From assembly GCA_007117785.1 (NCBI GenBank), contig SKFV01000184.1:1-9450 (forward strand): a stretch of 9,450 nt of DNA, in the 5' to 3' direction. The DNA is from Pseudomonas sp. (GTDB lineage Bacteria > Pseudomonadota > Gammaproteobacteria > Pseudomonadales > Pseudomonadaceae). The position numbers were made by a program, and so were the translations under genes. Below are positions 5,944 through 9,450 of the stretch, one piece after another (position 1 is the stretch's first letter; each line of letters begins with the position of its first letter). The notes below the pieces were generated by a model that was given only the letters and a program-made list of their open reading frames with translations, was not told where the DNA came from and did not search any database.

Positions 5944-8886
5944 TCAGGGCGGGCTGGGCAACATCTGCTGCCAGATGCGGATAACCCCTTGGCGGTAATC
6001 ATGGTGTTGATCGCCACTCACTGTGCCCGGCTGCTTTTGCAAAGCCAGGCGATGGGCTGCTGCGCGGTAGGCCTTGTAAGCCTCCTGCAATTGCTGGACA
6101 TCGCTTGCGGCGATCAGGCCAGCGTCCCGCAGCCCATCAAGAATTCTGATGTTGTCGGTGTAGCGCAGTAATTCGGGGTGCCTGCACGACCAGGCCAGAA
6201 CCGCATATTGCACCATAAATTCAATGTCTACGATACCTCCAGCGTCATGCTTGAGATGAAAGTTGTGTCCGGCATCCCAGGCACCGGCGGCACGGCCGCC
6301 GTCGGTCTCCTTGCTGGCCAGGCTGGCGCGCATCTTTTCCCGCATCTTCTGCACCTCATCAGCCAGCGCGACCGTGTCCCGCTCGCGGCCCAGCACTTCA
6401 CCGCGCAAGGCCTCAAAGGCCTTGCTCAGTTGCGGGCAGCCGCTGAGCACGCGCGCGCGCACCAGCGCCTGATGCTCCCAGGTCCAGGCCTCTTCGCGCT
6501 GATAGCGGGCAAAGGCCTGCAAAGAGGTCACCAGCAACCCTGAATCACCCGAAGGCCGCAAACGCATATCGACTTCGTAAAGCGCACCCGAGGTGGTATT
6601 GGCATTGAGGATATGGATGATGCGCTGGCCCAGGCGGGTAAAGAAGCGTCCGCCATCAATGGCCCGCTCGCCGTCGGTCTCGGCACTGGTATCGCCATCG
6701 TGGATAAACACCAGATCCAGATCCGACCCATGCCCCAGCTCAATGCCGCCCACCTTGCCGTAGCCGACAATAATAAAGTCCAGTTCACAGCGGCTACCGT
6801 CAGCGCGCTGCGGCCGACCATGGCGCTGGACCATTTCGCGCCAGGCCAGTTGCAGCACCTGCTGCAAAATAGCTTCAGCGATCCAGGTCAGGTAATCACT
6901 GACCTTCATCAGCGGCAGGCTGCCGGCAATCTCCGAGGCGGCAACGCGCAGCACATGAGCGCGTTTGAAATAGCGCAGCGCTTCCATCTGCTGTTCAAGG
7001 TCATCTTCCGGGATACGCAGCAATTGCTGGCGCAGTTCATCGGCCAGCTCCTGCGGCTCCGGGGGTCGATACAGGCGGCCGGCATTGAGCAGCTCATCCA
7101 GCACGACCGGGAAGCGCGCAATCTGTTCGGCAATCCAGGGGCTGGCTGCGCACAGCACCAGCAGCTCGCGCAGAGCGCCGGGGTTTTCGGTCAACAACAG
7201 CAGGTAGGCCGAACGCCGGGCAACTGCTTCAACCAGCGGTAATACCCGCTCCAGCGCCAGATCCGGTTGCTCATGTTCACCCGCCATGGCCAGCAAGCGC
7301 GGCATGAACACATCCAGCCGGTCCCGCCCCAGGCGCTGCATAGCCTTGATGCGGCCCGAGTGCAGCAGATCATTGACCCGCTTCCAGGCCGCTTCAGGAT
7401 CGGCAAAGCCGGCCTCAGCCAGCTGCTCGGTTGCCTGCTCGGCATCCAGGGTGCCATCCCACAAGGGCTGCCAGCGCTCATAAGGCAAAGCCGGCTCGTC
7501 TTCCTCGTCATCCGGGTCGGCAATCACATGGGCAAAGTGATGGGCGACGCGCTGACGCTGCAGTTCCAGCGCCTGGTAAAAATCATCCCAGTCGGCAAAG
7601 CCCATGATCCAGGCCACCCGCGCCTGGTTCTGGCTGTCAATTGGCAACATCTGGGTCTGGCGGTCATCCAGCGCCTGCAACGTGTGCTCGGTGTCGCGCA
7701 GAAACAGGTAGGCGCCCTTGAGCTCATCCACCGCCACATCCGGCAGATAACCGTTGTTGGCCAGCATATCCAGCACAGTGAGAATCGGTCGCTGCTGCAG
7801 GCTGCGATCGCGCCCGCCATGAATCAACTGAAAGGCCTGGCCGATAAATTCAACCTCACGGATGCCGCCCGAACCAAGTTTGACGTTATCCTGCAGGCCC
7901 TTGCGCTGCACTTCACGCTGGATCATCAGTTTCAGGCTGCGCAGCGCCTCAATCGCGGCAAAATCCAGATAGCGGCGATAGACAAAGGGCTTGAGCATAG
8001 CTTGCAGCTCAGCGCCAGCCATCTGATCCCCCGCCACCACCCGCGCCTTGATCATGGCGTAACGCTCCCAGTCACGCCCCTGGCTCTGGTAATACTGCTC
8101 CAGCGCATCAAAGCTGAACACCAGCGCGCCGCTGTCACCGTAAGGACGCAGGCGCATATCGACACGAAACACAAAGCCATCGACAGTGATCGCATCCAGT
8201 GCCTTGATCACCCGCTGACCGATACGGATAAAGAACTCCTGGTTCGACAGGCTGCGACGCCCACCCTGGGTTTCCCCGGCCTCCGGGTAGGCAAAGATCA
8301 GATCAATGTCCGAGGACAGGTTAAGCTCCTGCGCACCCAGCTTGCCCATACCCAGAATGACCATATGCTGGGGCTGACCTGACTCCTGGCCCATCGGCGT
8401 ACCCAAGCTCTCTTGTGCTTGCTGGTAGTGCCATTGATAGGCCTGCTCGATGCAGATATCCGCCAGGTCAGACAACTCACGGGTGGTGTCCATGGTCGCT
8501 GCCTGGCGCGTCAGGTCACGCCAGATCAGGCGCAGCTGGTGCCGGTTGCGAAAGCGGCGCAATACCTTAAGCAGCGTCTCTTCTGCCGTGACCTCGGCCA
8601 GCTCGGCGGCCAGTAATTCACTCAACTCACCCGGTCGCAAACGGCGCCAGAGCAGGCCGTCAGCAGCTTCCAAACTCCAGGCCAGCTGCGGATCGCGGCG
8701 TAACTGCTCGGCAACAAAATCGCTGCCCGCCAGCACTATGTCCAGGCTCTGCTCAAAACGCGCATCCAGTTCTGCCAGTCTGGCGGTCAAACCAGCCTGC
8801 TCGACGGCGTGCAGCCATTGCTGGCGGTGATGGGCAACCAGCGGCTGCAAGGAATCCGGGAGCGGAAAGGGTGGCGTCATCGGCAT
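5944..8886 (-). CDS. glnE: Bifunctional glutamine synthetase adenylyltransferase/adenylyl-removing enzyme GlnE
   Basis: A 980-residue cytoplasmic enzyme that adds AMP to, and phosphorolytically removes it from, the conserved tyrosine of glutamine synthetase in response to PII and glutamine. It is built from two related nucleotidyltransferase halves. The N-terminal (removase) half has GMGKLGAQEL (179-188), then SSDIDL with metal-binding D193 and D195, and VDMRLRPYGDSG (242-253). The C-terminal (transferase) half repeats this as GYGKVGGIEL from 708, GSDLDL with D722 and D724, and VDMRLRPSGDSG (772-783). An acidic stretch (ADPDDEEDEP, about 456-465) lies between the halves. Length is in the range of Pseudomonas GlnE and slightly longer than the E. 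coli protein. The ATG at 8886 is chosen because AGGA lies 6 nt upstream; a second ATG two codons later (8880) would be 12 nt from it. The gene is divergent from aceE and is followed by ilvE. Confidence 0.97.
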   Translation of the reverse strand: MPMTPPFPLPDSLQPLVAHHRQQWLHAVEQAGLTARLAELDARFEQSLDIVLAGSDFVAEQLRRDPQLAWSLEAADGLLWRRLRPGELSELLAAELAEVTAEETLLKVLRRFRNRHQLRLIWRDLTRQAATMDTTRELSDLADICIEQAYQWHYQQAQESLGTPMGQESGQPQHMVILGMGKLGAQELNLSSDIDLIFAYPEAGETQGGRRSLSNQEFFIRIGQRVIKALDAITVDGFVFRVDMRLRPYGDSGALVFSFDALEQYYQSQGRDWERYAMIKARVVAGDQMAGAELQAMLKPFVYRRYLDFAAIEALRSLKLMIQREVQRKGLQDNVKLGSGGIREVEFIGQAFQLIHGGRDRSLQQRPILTVLDMLANNGYLPDVAVDELKGAYLFLRDTEHTLQALDDRQTQMLPIDSQNQARVAWIMGFADWDDFYQALELQRQRVAHHFAHVIADPDDEEDEPALPYERWQPLWDGTLDAEQATEQLAEAGFADPEAAWKRVNDLLHSGRIKAMQRLGRDRLDVFMPRLLAMAGEHEQPDLALERVLPLVEAVARRSAYLLLLTENPGALRELLVLCAASPWIAEQIARFPVVLDELLNAGRLYRPPEPQELADELRQQLLRIPEDDLEQQMEALRYFKRAHVLRVAASEIAGSLPLMKVSDYLTWIAEAILQQVLQLAWREMVQRHGRPQRADGSRCELDFIIVGYGKVGGIELGHGSDLDLVFIHDGDTSAETDGERAIDGGRFFTRLGQRIIHILNANTTSGALYEVDMRLRPSGDSGLLVTSLQAFARYQREEAWTWEHQALVRARVLSGCPQLSKAFEALRGEVLGRERDTVALADEVQKMREKMRASLASKETDGGRAAGAWDAGHNFHLKHDAGGIVDIEFMVQYAVLAWSCRHPELLRYTDNIRILDGLRDAGLIAASDVQQLQEAYKAYRAAAHRLALQKQPGTVSGDQHHDYRQGVIRIWQQMLPSPP

Positions 8887-8950
8887 GGTCTATCCTGTTA
8901 AGCAACAGATTTAACAACTGAGTGAGCGGTTGGTTTTATTGATCATGCAG

Positions 8951-8971
8951 AGTGCCACGCCAGGTGGCATT
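8951..8971. repeat. Perfect short inverted repeat TGCCAC-N5-GTGGCA
   Basis: Six-base arms at 8953-8958 and 8964-8969 pair perfectly around a 5-nt spacer. The stem can extend with one G-T wobble and one A-T pair to 8951-8971. It lies upstream of the candidate aceE promoter and 65 bp upstream of the glnE start on the other strand. It could be a protein-binding palindrome or an RNA hairpin in the glnE leader. No T-tract follows, so an intrinsic terminator is unlikely. Confidence 0.5.
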
Positions 8972-8987
8972 TGGAAACATTGGGCAA

Positions 8988-9028
8988 TTGACCAGAGCGT
9001 AGTTTTACTACATTTTATTCTGTATAAG
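8988..9028 (+). promoter_or_regulatory. Candidate aceE promoter (sigma-70 type, tentative)
   Basis: The best -10 candidate is TATAAG at 9023-9028; its -35 (about 9000-9005, TAGTTT at 17-bp spacing) is poor. An alternative uses TTGACC at 8988-8993 as -35, but then the -10 at 9011-9016 (CATTTT) is poor. With TATAAG, transcription would begin near 9035, giving a leader of about 130 nt. In either reading the left palindrome (8998-9012) overlaps core promoter elements. Confidence 0.35.
8998..9012. promoter_or_regulatory. Operator-like palindrome 1 upstream of aceE
   Basis: The 15-mer CGTAGTTTTACTACA is a palindrome of the form GTAGT-TTT-ACTAC, with a mismatch only at the outermost pair. It is the same sequence, read on the opposite strand, as palindrome 2 at 9049-9063 apart from one outer base. 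The site overlaps the -35 or spacer region of the candidate aceE promoter. A repressor dimer bound here would block RNA polymerase. The form TGTA-R-T-WWW-A-Y-TACA resembles the HexR consensus of gammaproteobacteria as I remember it; the regulator is not proven. Confidence 0.6.
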
Positions 9029-9047
9029 GCTAGATTTAAGGGTATTT

Positions 9048-9064
9048 ATGTAGTAAAACTACAT
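9048..9064. promoter_or_regulatory. Operator-like palindrome 2 in the aceE 5' leader
   Basis: TGTAGT-AAA-ACTACA at 9049-9063 is a perfect 15-bp palindrome; one further A-T pair extends it to 17 bp (9048-9064). Its centre is 51 bp from that of palindrome 1, close to five helical turns, so two dimers could sit on roughly the same face of the DNA and perhaps loop. If the TATAAG promoter is used, the site lies about 13 to 29 nt after the transcription start. It ends 102 nt before the aceE start codon. Confidence 0.65.
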
Positions 9065-9166
9065 TTACCGAACACAGTATCGCCCTCGCACGGCATAACC
9101 ACCCTGCTGTTCGCTGCGCATAGCCCGCCAGCGTGCAGTAAAGGCCCACAAGGTCTGGAGATAATA

Positions 9167-9450
9167 ATGAAGCACGACGATATCGATCCGCAGGAAACCC
9201 AGGAATGGCTGGACTCGCTGGAGTCCGTACTGGAACAGGAAGGCGAAGAGCGCGCGCATTACCTGATGACCCGGCTCGGCGAGTTGGCCAGCCGCAGCGG
9301 CACCCCCCTGCCCTATGCCATCACCACCCCCTACCGCAACACCATTCCGGTCACCCACGAGGCGCGCATGCCCGGCGACCTGTTCATGGAAAGGCGCATT
9401 CGTTCCATGGTGCGCTGGAATGCACTGGCCATGGTGATGCGCACTAACCA
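9167..9450 (+). CDS. aceE: Pyruvate dehydrogenase E1 component AceE, N-terminal part (cut by window edge)
   Basis: The first 94 codons plus two bases of the homodimeric, thiamine-diphosphate-dependent E1 subunit. E1 decarboxylates pyruvate and passes the acetyl group to the lipoyl domains of E2 (AceF), feeding acetyl-CoA to the TCA cycle. The N-terminal hallmark DIDPQETQEWLDSLESVL (residues 5-22) is followed by EGEERAHYLMTRL, YRNTIPVTHEA and GDLFMERRIRSMVRWNALAM; E. coli AceE has the matching ERRIRSAIRWNA segment. The thiamine-diphosphate domains lie beyond the window. The start at 9167 is supported by GGAG 6 nt upstream and by the family's N-terminus. The leader is long and carries the two palindromes, which implies transcriptional control. 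aceF is expected downstream but is not visible. The frame is open to the window edge, so there is no sign of disruption. Confidence 0.96.
   Translation, partial: MKHDDIDPQETQEWLDSLESVLEQEGEERAHYLMTRLGELASRSGTPLPYAITTPYRNTIPVTHEARMPGDLFMERRIRSMVRWNALAMVMRTN

Larger units (their letters stand above)
8887..9166. other. Divergent glnE/aceE intergenic region
   Basis: 280 bp without a gene. From left to right it holds the glnE ribosome-binding region (AGGA at 8893-8896, minus strand), a perfect hairpin at 8953-8969, an AT-rich stretch (about 8970-9065) with two palindromic operator-like sites and a candidate aceE promoter, and a roughly 100-nt, more GC-rich aceE leader ending in GGAG at 9157-9160. 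I could not identify a convincing sigma-70 promoter for glnE on the minus strand. Confidence 0.7.

Noticed and set aside
7267..8382. A 371-codon open frame on the plus strand, antisense to glnE.
   Set aside because: It lies wholly inside glnE, whose nucleotidyltransferase motifs are intact in the other strand. Its translation has no recognisable domain. Long antisense frames are expected in GC-rich genes with biased third positions.
8939..8985. Possible sigma-54 promoter because TGGCAC/TGGCAT appear on both strands near the hairpin.
   Set aside because: Neither strand has the TTGC element at the required spacing (GG and GC 10 bp apart), so the -24/-12 consensus is not met.
9065..9166. Riboswitch or small upstream ORF in the aceE leader.
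   Set aside because: I found no conserved riboswitch signature. The only ATG near the operator (9048) is followed directly by a TAG stop, and the remaining pairing potential is weak.
9065..9358. A 97-codon minus-strand frame opposite the aceE leader and start.
   Set aside because: It overlaps the well-supported aceE N-terminus, has no recognisable domain, and crosses the aceE leader rather than respecting it.
1..9450. Novel defence, mobile or biosynthetic system.
   Set aside because: All coding sequence is assigned to known housekeeping or LPS-core families in the conserved Pseudomonas order. There are no transposase, integrase, direct-repeat array or tRNA insertion signatures.

Overview
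The window is a stretch of chromosome from a gammaproteobacterium of the Pseudomonas/Halopseudomonas type. Two things point there. The encoded proteins resemble Pseudomonas orthologues nearly end to end (IlvE, GlnE, WaaP and the AceE N-terminus in particular). The gene order aceE <> glnE-ilvE-waaF-waaC-waaG-waaP-wapP matches, from memory, the Pseudomonas aeruginosa PAO1 locus around PA5015-PA5008. The genus call is inference and was not checked by search.

Layout. Seven complete genes lie on the minus strand and read from right to left. glnE (5944-8886) encodes the bifunctional adenylyltransferase/adenylyl-removase of glutamine synthetase. ilvE (4941-5864) encodes the branched-chain aminotransferase. 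The inner-core lipopolysaccharide (LPS) block follows: waaF and waaC (heptosyltransferases II and I), waaG (first outer-core glycosyltransferase), waaP (heptose kinase) and a second small kinase, best matched to wapP. A further gene probably begins at position 9 and leaves the window at the left edge. On the plus strand, the first 94 codons of aceE (pyruvate dehydrogenase E1) start at 9167 and run off the right edge.

The LPS genes are tightly packed: a 3-nt gap at waaF/waaC, a 1-nt overlap at waaC/waaG, a 19-nt gap at waaG/waaP, a 4-nt ATGA overlap at waaP/wapP and another ATGA at the left edge. This suggests one translationally coupled operon that builds the heptose region of the core and then phosphorylates it. 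The 124-nt ilvE-waaF gap is different: an imperfect inverted repeat made partly of 7-bp tandem units fills it and reaches almost to the waaF start codon, which lacks a clear Shine-Dalgarno sequence.

The only other notable noncoding stretch is the 280-bp divergent glnE/aceE region. It is AT-rich in its middle and carries two near-identical palindromes (GTAGT-WWW-ACTAC core) whose centres are 51 bp apart, with a plausible aceE promoter between or overlapping them. It also holds a separate perfect hairpin, TGCCAC-N5-GTGGCA. The paired palindromes are the most interesting signal here and look like a two-site repressor operator. Their shape resembles the HexR (RpiR-family) consensus, but the regulator is unproven. 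I see no mobile element, CRISPR array, tRNA, rRNA or defence-type system, and every gene belongs to a known family.
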